A stretch of 64,000 bases of DNA from Candidatus Heimdallarchaeota archaeon (GCA_019058275.1 JAHLVW010000047.1:31996-95995); one strand, 5' to 3'. Positions 45,524 through 55,113 are shown, counted from the first letter of the stretch. The notes: generated by a model not told the origin, from the sequence alone. Numbers and translations are program-made.

Positions 45524-48139
45524 ATGTCAGGTAAGGTCTTTCAGTATTATGTGTTTCTTATGGATTTTAATAATGAAACACATCAAATGAAAATGCTGAT
45601 TCTACCAGCGAAGTCAAAATCAACTCGAGTAAAACCAATCGAGAGAGCAAAATTACAATTTGTAATTGAAAACAGTAGATTGAGACCTTACAAATATCAT
45701 GTTTTAGATAAAACTGCAAGTGAGTATAAACAGCCAAACGAGATAACTAAAGTATTCAAAAAAGCTAAGGGTATAATTATTCCGCTAGATAATCAACCAG
45801 ATCAATATGATTTGTTTTTAGAATACTTTAAAACATTCAACATAAATGAGCCAAAAATCCGTAGAATTTGCAGATTATGTATGATTGATCAGAAGAAAGT
45901 AACCATTTTACTCGAAGATAGAGAATATTCAGTTTGTGGAAGAAAAGCTTGTTCTCAATGTGCTCGAGATGAATTGGATAGAGAATTAACCTCTCGAGAG
46001 ATAAATTTGACTTCAGGTGGAAAAAGACATTTCTATCGAATTCTAAGTAAAATTCATAGTGTGGATCAAGTTCTGGAAGCATTTGATCTTGACTTTCGTC
46101 CCACAAGAAATCCTGAATTAACTCTATTTGATACAATAGGTGATATTGATGATCTCTCAGCATCAGTATTTGTAGATCATTTGCCTATTCCAGGGAATAT
46201 GAAAAAAATACTCAATAAAAATGGAATTAAAAAACTACTGCCAATACAAGTAAAAGCAATTCAAGCTGGTTTAATGAGAAACAAAGATATGTTAATTGTT
46301 GCTGGAACCAGCAGTGGAAAAACCTTAATTGGTGAAATAGCTGGGATAACAAAAGCATTGCAAGGACAAAGGATGATTTACCTTAGTCCACTTGTTGCTT
46401 TAACAAATCAGAAATATGAAGATTTCAAATCAAAATATGCAAAAGAAGGACTCAAGGTAGCTATTCGAGTTGGAATGAGTAAAATAGATGTTGGAAAAGA
46501 AGAACGATATATAATTGACACCGATTATCGAAATGCTGACATAATAACTGCAACTTATGAAGCGTTTGATCTACTTCTCAGAAATGGAAAATCAGATGTT
46601 CTAAGAAATGTTGGAACAATAATTGTTGATGAAATACAATTATTAAGTGATAAAAGTCGAGGACCAGAAGTTGATGGTATAATTGCTCGTATTAAAGCTC
46701 TATTCCCAAAGGCTCAAATTCTTGGTTTATCAGCAACAATAGGAAATCCAGAGGAACTCGCTAACGATTTAGATTTGAATTTACTTGTTCATGAAGCAAG
46801 ACCTATACCCTTAGAGAGACATGTAGTTTTTGCTAGGGATCAGGATGAAAAAGAGCTTTATATGCGTGATTTAGTAAGAGCTGAATATAACAAGAAATCA
46901 ACATATGGTTATTTTGGGCAAACGATTATCTTCACAAATTCAAGAAGACATTGTTATGAACTTGCCATGAAGTTAAACAAGAGTGGATTAAAATCAGTAG
47001 TTTATCATTCAGGTTTAACATATCGGGAAAGAAAAAGAGCAGAAGATGGTTTTGCAAAGGGAAAATACGCTGCTATTATTACAACTGCAGCATTAAGAGC
47101 TGGAGTTGATTTTCCTGCTAGTCAAGTTATCTTTGAAACATTAGCAATGGGAATTGAATGGATTTCTGTAGCTGAATTCTATCAAATGACTGGAAGAGCA
47201 GGACGTCTAGGGTATCATGATAAAGGTAAAGTTGTGATGCTTGTTCAGCCAAATAGAAAATATCATAGTTCAATGGATACCACAGAAGATTCAATCGCTT
47301 TTGAGCTACTATCAGAACCAATTGAACCTGTAGAACCATTAATGGAAGGTGAAAATCAATTAGAACAAGTGCTTAGCAGTATTGTTGCTCTGAAAGAACC
47401 TTCACTAAAAGAACTGGTACACCTATTTTCAAATCTTTTAGGTCCTGCGGAAACTCTTAAGGAAACTTTAAGCAATTTGCAAGAATTAGATATGATTAAT
47501 GTCTACGAAGAAGGACCTCGAGCAACAAGGTTAGGAAAAGCAACTTCAAGAACATTTTTATCACCTTCAGAGGCAGGTGAGATTAAGAAAAGGTTAGAGT
47601 TATTGAGCCCACTTGAAATTGCTATAGGAATTGAACCATTTACCTCTGTCTTTTTGAATGCTAAAATGCAAGCAGAAATAGAGAAAACTCTGAAAAGCGG
47701 CTACATAGGTACAAACCTTTTTTCAGGTTCACTTCTCGAATATATGGAAAGCTCATTAGATAAACGAAGCAACTTACCAAGATTAATTATCAATACTTTT
47801 GCTAAATGGAATATGGACATTTTTGATTGCAAATGTACAGATAATCCATGGTGTGGGTGTGGAGAAAAAGCAATTTCAAGGATTATTGTAGAATTAAGAT
47901 TAGAAAACAAAGATCTCAGGAAAATTACAACTGATTTAACAGCAAGATACAATCTCTATGCTTATCCTGGAGATGTCTATCGATGGTTTGATACATTAAT
48001 TCATCATCTGAGAGCAGTAGCAAAACTAGCTTTAGTCTTTGATGAAAGAAGAACAATGAAACTAGCACTAAACACAATCAAAATGATAGAGAGACCTTGG
48101 ATTTTAAAGAAGATAAATGCAAAATCAAACAAAAAGTAA
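45524..48139 (+). CDS. Archaea-specific SF2 helicase (COG1202, Ski2-like)
   Basis: An 871-aa helicase. N-terminal region has a Cys cluster (CRLC, CGRKACSQC) near residues 115-150. Helicase motifs: Q-like LLPIQVKAIQ, I AGTSSGKT (260-267), II DEIQ, III LSATIG, V TTAALRAGVDFP and VI QMTGRAGRLG. The C-terminus has a further Cys cluster (CKCTDNPWCGCG). It resembles the archaea-specific Ski2-like family COG1202 rather than Hel308, which lacks the first Cys cluster. The natural substrate (DNA or RNA) is unknown. Confidence 0.9.
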   Translation: MSGKVFQYYVFLMDFNNETHQMKMLILPAKSKSTRVKPIERAKLQFVIENSRLRPYKYHVLDKTASEYKQPNEITKVFKKAKGIIIPLDNQPDQYDLFLEYFKTFNINEPKIRRICRLCMIDQKKVTILLEDREYSVCGRKACSQCARDELDRELTSREINLTSGGKRHFYRILSKIHSVDQVLEAFDLDFRPTRNPELTLFDTIGDIDDLSASVFVDHLPIPGNMKKILNKNGIKKLLPIQVKAIQAGLMRNKDMLIVAGTSSGKTLIGEIAGITKALQGQRMIYLSPLVALTNQKYEDFKSKYAKEGLKVAIRVGMSKIDVGKEERYIIDTDYRNADIITATYEAFDLLLRNGKSDVLRNVGTIIVDEIQLLSDKSRGPEVDGIIARIKALFPKAQILGLSATIGNPEELANDLDLNLLVHEARPIPLERHVVFARDQDEKELYMRDLVRAEYNKKSTYGYFGQTIIFTNSRRHCYELAMKLNKSGLKSVVYHSGLTYRERKRAEDGFAKGKYAAIITTAALRAGVDFPASQVIFETLAMGIEWISVAEFYQMTGRAGRLGYHDKGKVVMLVQPNRKYHSSMDTTEDSIAFELLSEPIEPVEPLMEGENQLEQVLSSIVALKEPSLKELVHLFSNLLGPAETLKETLSNLQELDMINVYEEGPRATRLGKATSRTFLSPSEAGEIKKRLELLSPLEIAIGIEPFTSVFLNAKMQAEIEKTLKSGYIGTNLFSGSLLEYMESSLDKRSNLPRLIINTFAKWNMDIFDCKCTDNPWCGCGEKAISRIIVELRLENKDLRKITTDLTARYNLYAYPGDVYRWFDTLIHHLRAVAKLALVFDERRTMKLALNTIKMIERPWILKKINAKSNKK

Positions 48140-48237
48140 TAGGAACATAGATTTTTATATTGTTTATAAGGAAAATCAATTAAGTGTCGGTAAAAATTTA
48201 AGAACACTTTGAGTTAATATAATTGAGGAAGATTTTC

Positions 48238-48663
48238 TTGGCCATTCTGGAAGCAGGAGTAATGTTTGGTGGAATACCAGTAGTGAAAATTAACTACTAC
48301 AATGAAAGCACAACTGACTCTATGTTAACTGCTGGATTATTAGAAGCAATACAAGCATTTGCAGTAGAAATATTCAATGATGAAACTGAAATATTCAAAA
48401 TGAAAAAATATTCAATATTTTTACACAAGATGAAGTTAAAGAATAAACAAGAAGTTACTTTGTACTCAATCTGTGATAGCGTTGATAGACCAAGAACTGT
48501 TAAGGATAATATGAGAACACTAGCAGAGAAATTCTATAAACAATTTGAACAAGTCGACTTGGGATTATTAGCTCATTATGAATCATTTAAAGAAACGATG
48601 ACGAAAAGCTTGGGTGACCTTATATATCGACCTGAAGATAGACTCAAAAAAGTATTTTTGTGA
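48238..48663 (+). CDS. Longin/roadblock-like domain protein
   Basis: A 141-aa protein with a TTG start at 48238; AGGAAG six bases upstream favours it over the TTG at 48225. The order AILEAGVMFGGIPVVKINY (strands), LTAGLLEAIQAFAVEIF (helix), then strands and FYKQFEQVDLGLL resembles the longin/roadblock-type domain seen inside the 7TM-methyltransferase fusion at 23243. Such domains bind small GTPases or sense ligands in Asgard archaea and eukaryotes. No TM segment. It lies in a plus-strand run between COG1202 and an EF-1A paralogue. Confidence 0.6.
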   Translation: MAILEAGVMFGGIPVVKINYYNESTTDSMLTAGLLEAIQAFAVEIFNDETEIFKMKKYSIFLHKMKLKNKQEVTLYSICDSVDRPRTVKDNMRTLAEKFYKQFEQVDLGLLAHYESFKETMTKSLGDLIYRPEDRLKKVFL

Positions 48664-48774
48664 AAAGGAAAAATAAAGACTATTTTAAATATAAAGGTTA
48701 TTTTTCCAAGCAATTAGAGGGATATATAGAAAAAAATTAAAGTAGATGATAGTCCGAAACGAGTGTGGAAGAAA

Positions 48775-49140
48775 ATGGATAAAATAGTAGAATTACCAGG
48801 TCCAATCATAAAAATGAAACTTGCTTCAATGGACAACTTAGTAAGAATGGCTTTTTTCAGTATAGCAAGAAATAGTGGGTTAAATTTCTTACTCTATAAT
48901 GATAAGAGAACCAAGAAATGGCATATTGGTTTTCTAACTGGTGTAGCAGGATATTTCAGCTTAAGGGGATTACCAATGTACTTTTATGTTGAATTAGATG
49001 AAAAACCAGAAAAGCTGACATTTATCAAATATAGTTCAATAGATGGAGAAAAATGGTCCTATTGTGATTCAACAACAACAACAACAAAATGGTCCTTTTT
49101 GCCTATAATTGAATTAGCAGAAAAACCATCATTCTTTTAG
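48775..49140 (+). CDS. Hypothetical protein
   Basis: A 121-aa protein, unrecognised. It starts LPGPIIKMKLASMDNLVRMA and has a hydrophobic/strand-rich middle (FLTGVAGYFSLRGLPMYFYV) and a threonine tract (five in a row) near residue 105. ATG 48775 is chosen because GTGGAAG lies just before it; GTG 48763 is in the same frame. No signal peptide. It sits between the longin-like gene and the EF-1A-like gene and could be cotranscribed with either. Confidence 0.5.
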   Translation: MDKIVELPGPIIKMKLASMDNLVRMAFFSIARNSGLNFLLYNDKRTKKWHIGFLTGVAGYFSLRGLPMYFYVELDEKPEKLTFIKYSSIDGEKWSYCDSTTTTTKWSFLPIIELAEKPSFF

Positions 49141-49221
49141 AAAAAAGAATCGTAATAAATAGATGGAAATTTTGAAAAATAAAGTAGTTGTAATAAACAA
49201 GCACAAAGCTGAGGATACCTA

Positions 49222-50550
49222 ATGTTAGAAAACAATATCCTAACAAGTATAGCTATTATTGGGCATGTGGACCACGGAAAGTCAACTTTAATGGGTCACT
49301 TTCTATATGATATTGGAGCAGTTGATCCCAGAGTTATGAAGAAACATGAAACTGATGCTGAAGGTCTAGGTATGTCTTCTTGGAAATGGGCTTATGTTCT
49401 AGATGCTTTTCAAGAAGAAAAAGAAAAAGGAAAAACTATGGATATTGCTTTTAGACGATTTGAGATTAATGATAGAAATTTCGTTTTAATCGATAATCCT
49501 GGGCATAGAGATTTTACTAAACATACAATTGCAGGTTTAAGTACTGCTGATGCTTGCATTTTGGCTATAAGTGCTGGAAGAGGGGAACTAGAATCAGGTC
49601 TTGAACCAGGAGATGAACAAACTCCATCAGGTCAAACTCTTGAACATACATTAATTGCTTCTGTTTTAGGCATAAAGGATGTAATAGTTGCTGTAAACAA
49701 GATGGATGTTGCCAAATATTCTGAAGATAGATACAATGAGTGCAAACAAATTCTCATTGATTTCTTGAATCAAATTCAGAGTCCATGGATAAAAATGATA
49801 GATGAAATACCATTTATTCCAATTAGTGGTTTAAATGGAGATAATCTAATTGACTCAAGTGATAAGATGTCTTGGTATAAGGGTCCTACATTAAAAGAAG
49901 CAATTGAGAAAATTAGCATCCCAGAGGATTTATCTAATAAAACATTAAGGCTTGTTATGTATGATGCATATCAGGAACCTGGTATTGGTTTAGTTGGTTA
50001 TGGTCGAATAATTAGTGGGAAAATAAAGCTTAATGATAAGATAATTGTTTCACCCGGTAAAAGAACAGCTATAGTGAAAACAATTTGGGATGAAGAAGAG
50101 GAAATTAAAGAAGCATGTTCTGGAATGGACATTAATTTCTTATTAAAAGGAGAAGGTGAGGAAGACCTTAGGAGAGGAGCAGTCATCGGTCTAGCAAAAC
50201 AAGAACCACCTTCCAAACCAAAAATCCAGGCAAGACTTCTTTACCTTGGAACCCAACCATTAGTACTAGGAAATATCTCAATTCTGCATGCAGGATCAGA
50301 TCATGTAGAAGCAGAATTAGAATCAATTGTAAAAGTTCATAGAAAAAATAGTAAGTTCAAAAACACTCCCCGAGAGATTGATGGTAAAGCAATAATGATT
50401 TTCAATGAGGAAGTAGCAAGTGTGGTGCTACAAGTTAAAAGTCCTATTGTCACTGAAAAACAATCTGAAATACCAAAATTAGGAAGAATAATTCTTAGAA
50501 AGAAAGGTAGGGTCATAGGAGCAGCAATAGTTGAAGATATTTTAGATTAA
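49222..50550 (+). CDS. Divergent EF-1A-like translational GTPase
   Basis: A 442-aa GTPase of the EF-1A/eRF3/Hbs1 superfamily. G1 is GHVDHGKST (14-22), G2 region KGKTMDIAFRRFE, G3 DNPGHRDF (usually DAPGH) and G4 NKMD. The G2 region KGKTMDIA is closer to the KGKT/RGVT of eRF3 and Hbs1 than to the RGITID of EF-1A. Domains II and III follow (MYDAYQEPGIGLVGYGRIIS; FKNTPREIDGKAIMIF). The length fits a three-domain factor without an N-terminal extension. Candidates: an Hbs1-like rescue factor or an archaeal EF-1A paralogue. The canonical EF-1A is not in the window. Confidence 0.7.
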   Translation: MLENNILTSIAIIGHVDHGKSTLMGHFLYDIGAVDPRVMKKHETDAEGLGMSSWKWAYVLDAFQEEKEKGKTMDIAFRRFEINDRNFVLIDNPGHRDFTKHTIAGLSTADACILAISAGRGELESGLEPGDEQTPSGQTLEHTLIASVLGIKDVIVAVNKMDVAKYSEDRYNECKQILIDFLNQIQSPWIKMIDEIPFIPISGLNGDNLIDSSDKMSWYKGPTLKEAIEKISIPEDLSNKTLRLVMYDAYQEPGIGLVGYGRIISGKIKLNDKIIVSPGKRTAIVKTIWDEEEEIKEACSGMDINFLLKGEGEEDLRRGAVIGLAKQEPPSKPKIQARLLYLGTQPLVLGNISILHAGSDHVEAELESIVKVHRKNSKFKNTPREIDGKAIMIFNEEVASVVLQVKSPIVTEKQSEIPKLGRIILRKKGRVIGAAIVEDILD

Positions 50551-50562
50551 GACATCTAAAGG

Positions 50563-51444
50563 ATGAGTTACATAGAAATGCTAGCTAAAAACTCTACAAA
50601 AGAACAAAAGGAATCTAATGTGGATTTACACATACACACAAAAGCATCAGATGGTACATTTTCTCCATCACAAGTTGTTAAAATTTCAGTGGAATTAAAA
50701 TTAAATGCTATAGCTATAACTGATCATGATACTATTAATGGTGTTTCTGAAGCATTAGAAGCAGCAGATGGTGAGGAGATAGAGGTTATTCCAGGTATAG
50801 AATTTAGCTCAGAAATTAATTTTAAAAGCATCCATATTGTTGGTCTCTATGTAAATCATCACAACAAAGAATTACTAGAATTAACTGATGAAATACAGAA
50901 TGCAAGAGAGAAACGTGCCAAGAAAATAATAGAAAAAGTCAACTCACTGAAAGTTGGTCCTAAAATATCCCTAGACGAAGTGAAAGAAATAGCAGATGGT
51001 CTAATAGGTAGACCTCATATTGGGGAAATTATGATTCAAAAAGGCTATGCAGAATCTATGAATGAGGTTTTTGAAAAATTCATTAAACGTGGAGCACCTT
51101 GCTATGTTCCAAGATTTAAATTTACACCATTTGAAGCAACAAAGTTCTTGAAAAGAATAAAAGCGATTCCAATCTTGGCTCATCCAGGATACATTTCTGA
51201 TAAAATAGATTTGAACGACTTCATTAAGAAATTAAAGAAAGTTGGTCTAGCAAGTATTGAAGTATACTACCCTTCGCATTCAGATAATCAAATAACCAAG
51301 TTTAAGAAACTAGCTAAGAAATATAAACTCCTTGAAAGTGGTGGTAGTGATTGCCATGGGAAAATAAATGAAGGTCCATTTATTGGTAGTTTAAAAATAC
51401 CATATTCTGTTTTACAAAAGATAAAGAAGAAATATAAAAAATAA
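50563..51444 (+). CDS. PHP-domain phosphoesterase (TrpH/RNase AM-like)
   Basis: A 293-aa metal-dependent phosphoesterase. PHP metal ligands are visible in order: H-x-H in DLHIHTKASDG, ITDHDTING, PGIEFSSE, HIVGLYV, RPHIGEIM, and the terminal GGSDCHG. Bacterial relatives are 5'-3' exonucleases on short RNA or cyclic phosphodiesterases (nucleoside 3',5'-bisphosphate). It starts 12 bp after the EF-1A-like gene, so they probably share an mRNA. An RNA-processing role alongside a translational GTPase is plausible but inferred. Confidence 0.85.
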   Translation: MSYIEMLAKNSTKEQKESNVDLHIHTKASDGTFSPSQVVKISVELKLNAIAITDHDTINGVSEALEAADGEEIEVIPGIEFSSEINFKSIHIVGLYVNHHNKELLELTDEIQNAREKRAKKIIEKVNSLKVGPKISLDEVKEIADGLIGRPHIGEIMIQKGYAESMNEVFEKFIKRGAPCYVPRFKFTPFEATKFLKRIKAIPILAHPGYISDKIDLNDFIKKLKKVGLASIEVYYPSHSDNQITKFKKLAKKYKLLESGGSDCHGKINEGPFIGSLKIPYSVLQKIKKKYKK

Positions 51445-51449
51445 TAATT

Positions 51450-52298
51450 CTAGACTAATCGTTTTCTTATTATAAATAGAATTTCATTGCCAGCATCAAT
51501 TACTCCAGGTTCATTTGATATACGTTTTTCTATTTGTAACAAATTTGACCAAGCTTCTTCATTCTCTTGGATTTCAAGTAAAAATTTAGAATTTGCTTGG
51601 GAAATACTATTTAGAGCCCTCATTTCAAGAAGTTCACAATTATGCTTACTTACAAATTCATCTAATTCCATACTTGTGAAAGCATAATAAGCTGGTTCAT
51701 TAGGATATTCCTCGAATTGTTTGTAATTTGTGTCTAAAAACTCCCAAATACCTGCTTCTGTTGCATTCACAAGATTATCAATATTATTTTTCTGATAAAG
51801 GGATTTTAGAAAATGTGTTTTATTCTTCACAGTGAAAATTATTGGAGCACCAACTTTTGTAACCCTAATAATTTCGCTAAATAATCTATTTCTATATTCA
51901 CAAGCAAAAGATAATGTTCCATGTATACAAATGGTAAGATCGAATGTATTATGATCAAATTGATCCAATTTTGTAATTTCATCTATCAAAGCATACTGAT
52001 CAATTTGCGCTGTTAGATTTAATTTTTCAAAACGTTCTCGAGTAAACTTCATTTGCTCTTCGGAAATACTGCCAATAATCACTCTTCTATTTAGTCGAGC
52101 AATCTTTTCTGAAAAAATTCCTGAGTCAATTCCAACATCTAATGTGAGACTATCTTCTGGAGGTAGGAAACTTAGAATATAACTCATAATAATCTCATTA
52201 TAAAGAATCCCAGCAGGGCTATTACCAAAATTATTGTGCCATCCTTCATCAATTCTTCTTTCCAGAAATTTTTTTAGTAAGTCTTTATTAAAAGCCAT
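51450..52298 (-). CDS. SAM-dependent methyltransferase
   Basis: About 282 aa. SAM motif: LTLDVGIDSGIFSEKIA, followed by IIGSISEEQMKFT, a cytosolic fold. It resembles UbiE/Methyltransf_11 enzymes, but the usual GxGxG is replaced by VGIDSG, close to an expected pattern. ATG 52298 is chosen because GGGATG sits ahead of it and residues before it (MVYCYIRFFLG) look like non-coding read-through. It is convergent with the PHP gene (6 bp apart). Substrate unknown. Confidence 0.75.
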   Translation of the reverse strand: MAFNKDLLKKFLERRIDEGWHNNFGNSPAGILYNEIIMSYILSFLPPEDSLTLDVGIDSGIFSEKIARLNRRVIIGSISEEQMKFTRERFEKLNLTAQIDQYALIDEITKLDQFDHNTFDLTICIHGTLSFACEYRNRLFSEIIRVTKVGAPIIFTVKNKTHFLKSLYQKNNIDNLVNATEAGIWEFLDTNYKQFEEYPNEPAYYAFTSMELDEFVSKHNCELLEMRALNSISQANSKFLLEIQENEEAWSNLLQIEKRISNEPGVIDAGNEILFIIRKRLV

Positions 52299-52385
52299 TT
52301 TACATCCCAAGAAGAATCTTATATAACAATATACCATTACACTTAAAATTAGTTTGCTAACAGTATTAAAAAAGAGGTAAGCATT

Positions 52386-52916
52386 TTGGTTAAAAAAACA
52401 AAAAAAACTGTGAGAGCAAGACCATCAGTTGATGAATATTTTACAGCAATGGCGGAACTAGTATCCACTCGATCAACATGTATAAGAAGGCAGTTTGGAT
52501 CGGTAATAGTCCAAAACAATCATGTTATTTCTACAGGTTACAATGGTGCTCCAAAAGATATGCCTCACTGCATTGAGATAGGTTGTTTAAGAGATGAATT
52601 AAGAATTCCAAGTGGAACAAAACATGAAATCTGTCGAGGGGTTCATAGTGAACAGAATGCTATAATTCAATGTGCAATCCATGGAGAATCTACTCTTGGT
52701 GGAACCTTATATGTAACAGGCTATCCTTGCAAGATATGTGCTAAAATGATTATTAATGCCATGATAAAGAGAGTTGTCGTTTCAGGTCAATATTCTGACA
52801 CAGAAGGAATCGATTTGCTTAAGGAAGCAGGAATCGAAGTTTACGAGATGAAGAAACAAGCTAAAGATTTACTTGATGATGTTATTGATCTAAAAGAGTC
52901 ATGGCAAAGAGAGTAA
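52386..52916 (+). CDS. dCMP deaminase (cytidine/deoxycytidylate deaminase family)
   Basis: A 176-aa zinc deaminase converting dCMP to dUMP, feeding dTMP synthesis. Zinc and catalytic residues appear as H-x-E in HSEQNAII and PCKIC. An N-terminal RRQFGSVIVQNNHVISTGYN segment matches the dCMP deaminase/ComEB type. The TTG start at 52386 has GAGGTAAG eight bases before it. It is followed by the convergent PIN-domain gene. It complements the dUTPase at 31248 in nucleotide metabolism. Confidence 0.92.
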   Translation: MVKKTKKTVRARPSVDEYFTAMAELVSTRSTCIRRQFGSVIVQNNHVISTGYNGAPKDMPHCIEIGCLRDELRIPSGTKHEICRGVHSEQNAIIQCAIHGESTLGGTLYVTGYPCKICAKMIINAMIKRVVVSGQYSDTEGIDLLKEAGIEVYEMKKQAKDLLDDVIDLKESWQRE

Positions 52917-52925
52917 TGTTAGTAA

Positions 52926-53330
52926 TTATCTAGGTAAAACCCCCTCAAGTTCCAAATGTTTCTTAGAGCGAACAAAAATAGTAGGAAGATTATGCTCTCT
53001 TAAAATTATTCTTAAACCAATATCGTTAGTTACTACAACACATTTATCCTTGTTTTCTATTGCATACTGGATAATTTTGTCATCTGTGTTTTTGATATCT
53101 TTTGGGTTATAAAAAACTAGATTTAGTGTTTCTATAAGTTTTTTAGCGAATAGTATTTGACGAGCTAAATTTGGTCTATTACTAAGCAACTCTAGCTCAT
53201 CTAAGCAAGCAGACAAAACAACAATTTCATGCTTTTGAGGAACAATACGCTCTATTTCAGATGAGAGATTAAATTTACTATCAGTTGCTAAAAGTAAAAT
53301 GTTAGTATCTAGTACAACTTCTAATGACAA
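52926..53330 (-). CDS. PIN-domain nuclease (Fcf1/Utp23/VapC9-like)
   Basis: A 134-aa PIN-like nuclease. Acidic active-site positions are visible: VVLDTNILLLATD, SACLDELELL, NTDDKIIQYA and VVVTNDIGL. In archaea this gene follows eIF2-gamma in the S6e/eIF2-gamma cluster and is thought to be an rRNA-processing protein related to eukaryotic Fcf1. No antitoxin gene accompanies it, so a toxin role is not favoured. It starts 24 bp after the eIF2-gamma stop. Confidence 0.85.
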   Translation of the reverse strand: MSLEVVLDTNILLLATDSKFNLSSEIERIVPQKHEIVVLSACLDELELLSNRPNLARQILFAKKLIETLNLVFYNPKDIKNTDDKIIQYAIENKDKCVVVTNDIGLRIILREHNLPTIFVRSKKHLELEGVLPR

Positions 53331-53354
53331 AGATTTCCCTCTTGTGATTGATTT

Positions 53355-54740
53355 TCATTGAATTATACCAAAACCAATCAATCTAAATCTATTTGCAATT
53401 CTTCTGGATACTGCTACTCGAGTATCTTTTTCAGTTGATACATATCGTGTAAGTTTAACTGTAATGACATTGCCTTTTACTACACTTGTTATAACACCTA
53501 ATGTAATGGCAGTCCAGACATTCAACATTAACTGTTCACCAATAGCTAATTTGCTGACTTTCATCCTCTCTTCAACCCCTACAACAAAATCCATGAGGTT
53601 AACTTTTAACTTTAATTCTTCTAAAACTGAAGGTAATTTATCTGGTTTTCCTATAATATTACCAACAAGATTATCTGATCGTGTATAGGCTGGGTCAATG
53701 AATGTCCTTATAGACATCAATCCACCAGGTTTAGCTTCTTTCACTCTACCTAAAGTACCTGCATGAATACTAGAAATGGTGGTTTTAATTGGCTCATAGA
53801 GCTTATCTTTTCGTATACCAGGAACAATTTCAATTTCTTCTCCTTCTTTGAGAACACCTTGAATGATTGATCCTCCTAGAACTCCACCAAGTAGTTCTTC
53901 AGGGATTGTTCCAGGTTTATTTACTTCAAAAGATCGAGCTACGAACATACGAGGTTCTACTTTTTCATCTCTTTTTGGTGTTTTAATAACATCCTCTATA
54001 GTTTTGACTAAATAGTCAAGGTTTACTCCGTGAACAGCACTCATTGGGATTATTGGTGCACCCTCTGCAACAGTTCCTTTAACGAATATCTTAATATCAT
54101 TATAGCTTTTGATTGCTTCTTCTTCAGAAACAAGTTCAATCTTATTTTGAACAATTATGATATTCTTAATACCTACTGCATCCATAGCAGCAAGATGCTC
54201 TCGAGTTTGTGCTTGTGGACATTTTTCATTAGCAGCAATTACTAGAATAGCACCATCAAAAATAGCTGCGCCAGTAAGTAAAGTTGCCATTAACACTTCA
54301 TGGCCAGGAGCATCAACAAAAGAAATTCTTCGTTTAATTTTTGTCTCTTTACCACAAACAGGACATATTGCTTGTGTTGTCCATTTCTTGTCTTCAGGAC
54401 ATTTGGGGCAGTAAAGAATATCTGTATCTGCATAACCTAACCTAATTGTAATACCACGTTTCAATTCTTCAGAATGAGTATCTGGAAAAGTACCAGTAAG
54501 GGCTTTTACTAGGGTAGACTTTCCGTGATCGACGTGCCCAATTGTTCCAATATTAACTTCAGCTTGCTTACCTTCTGAATATTCAGAAGTTTCTTCTACC
54601 ACTTCCTTCTTTGCAGCTTTAGCTTTTGTGCTACTTTTAGCAGTGGTTTTCTTGCTAGCAGCACTACTGCTTGCTTCTGTTTTTTCTTGAGTTTTTGATT
54701 TGGAAATGGTTTCTTTGCTCAAAACTTTTCTATTCTCCAA
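53355..54740 (-). CDS. eif2g: Translation initiation factor 2, gamma subunit
   Basis: A 461-aa GTPase that carries Met-tRNAi to the ribosome. G1 GHVDHGKST (69-77), switch region ITIRLGYAD, G3 DAPGH, G4 NKIE and G5 SAVHG are present, with the typical zinc knuckle (CPKCPEDK then CPVCGKE). It has an unusual N-terminal extension of about 60 residues rich in Ala, Ser, Lys and Thr, absent from most archaeal homologues. It overlaps S6e by 11 bp. Regulated with S6e as one operon. Confidence 0.96.
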   Translation of the reverse strand: MENRKVLSKETISKSKTQEKTEASSSAASKKTTAKSSTKAKAAKKEVVEETSEYSEGKQAEVNIGTIGHVDHGKSTLVKALTGTFPDTHSEELKRGITIRLGYADTDILYCPKCPEDKKWTTQAICPVCGKETKIKRRISFVDAPGHEVLMATLLTGAAIFDGAILVIAANEKCPQAQTREHLAAMDAVGIKNIIIVQNKIELVSEEEAIKSYNDIKIFVKGTVAEGAPIIPMSAVHGVNLDYLVKTIEDVIKTPKRDEKVEPRMFVARSFEVNKPGTIPEELLGGVLGGSIIQGVLKEGEEIEIVPGIRKDKLYEPIKTTISSIHAGTLGRVKEAKPGGLMSIRTFIDPAYTRSDNLVGNIIGKPDKLPSVLEELKLKVNLMDFVVGVEERMKVSKLAIGEQLMLNVWTAITLGVITSVVKGNVITVKLTRYVSTEKDTRVAVSRRIANRFRLIGFGIIQ

Positions 54741-55113
54741 TAATTAATTCTTCTAGTTTCTTCTTTCCCATTTCGACGATTCGTATATTAATTTGATAGA
54801 TATCGTCGCTTATAGTATTTCCTCTAACTAGTTTTCTCTTCTTTAATCCTTTTTCTTTAATTCTGAATCCTTGTCCGCCAGTTGTTAATATTCTTTTTCT
54901 AATAGGACCTTCGAGATTACTTCTCATTGGAAAGCCATCTTTGTCACTTCCACCTGTAATCTTAAAGATGTATCCTGGAAAACCAATAGGACCACCCTCT
55001 ACTTCTTCACTAATTCTTTTACCAATTAGTAGTTTGGCTTTTGCTCCTTCGACTATTGTCTTATAGCTTTTGCCAGATTCTGGGTTTCCTATGTTTAGTT
55101 GGAATTTTGCCAA
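54730..55113 (-). CDS. rps6e: Ribosomal protein S6e
   Basis: A 127-aa small-subunit protein. The FQLNIGNPESGKSYK opening, LIGKRISEEVEGGPIGFPGY and KITGGSDKDGFPMR are characteristic of S6e, and the length is that of archaeal S6e, which lacks the long eukaryotic C-terminal tail. It is the first gene of the S6e/eIF2-gamma/PIN operon and overlaps eIF2-gamma by 11 bp. About 150 bp separate its start from the neighbouring UvrC-like gene. Confidence 0.96.
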   Translation of the reverse strand: MAKFQLNIGNPESGKSYKTIVEGAKAKLLIGKRISEEVEGGPIGFPGYIFKITGGSDKDGFPMRSNLEGPIRKRILTTGGQGFRIKEKGLKKRKLVRGNTISDDIYQINIRIVEMGKKKLEELIIGE

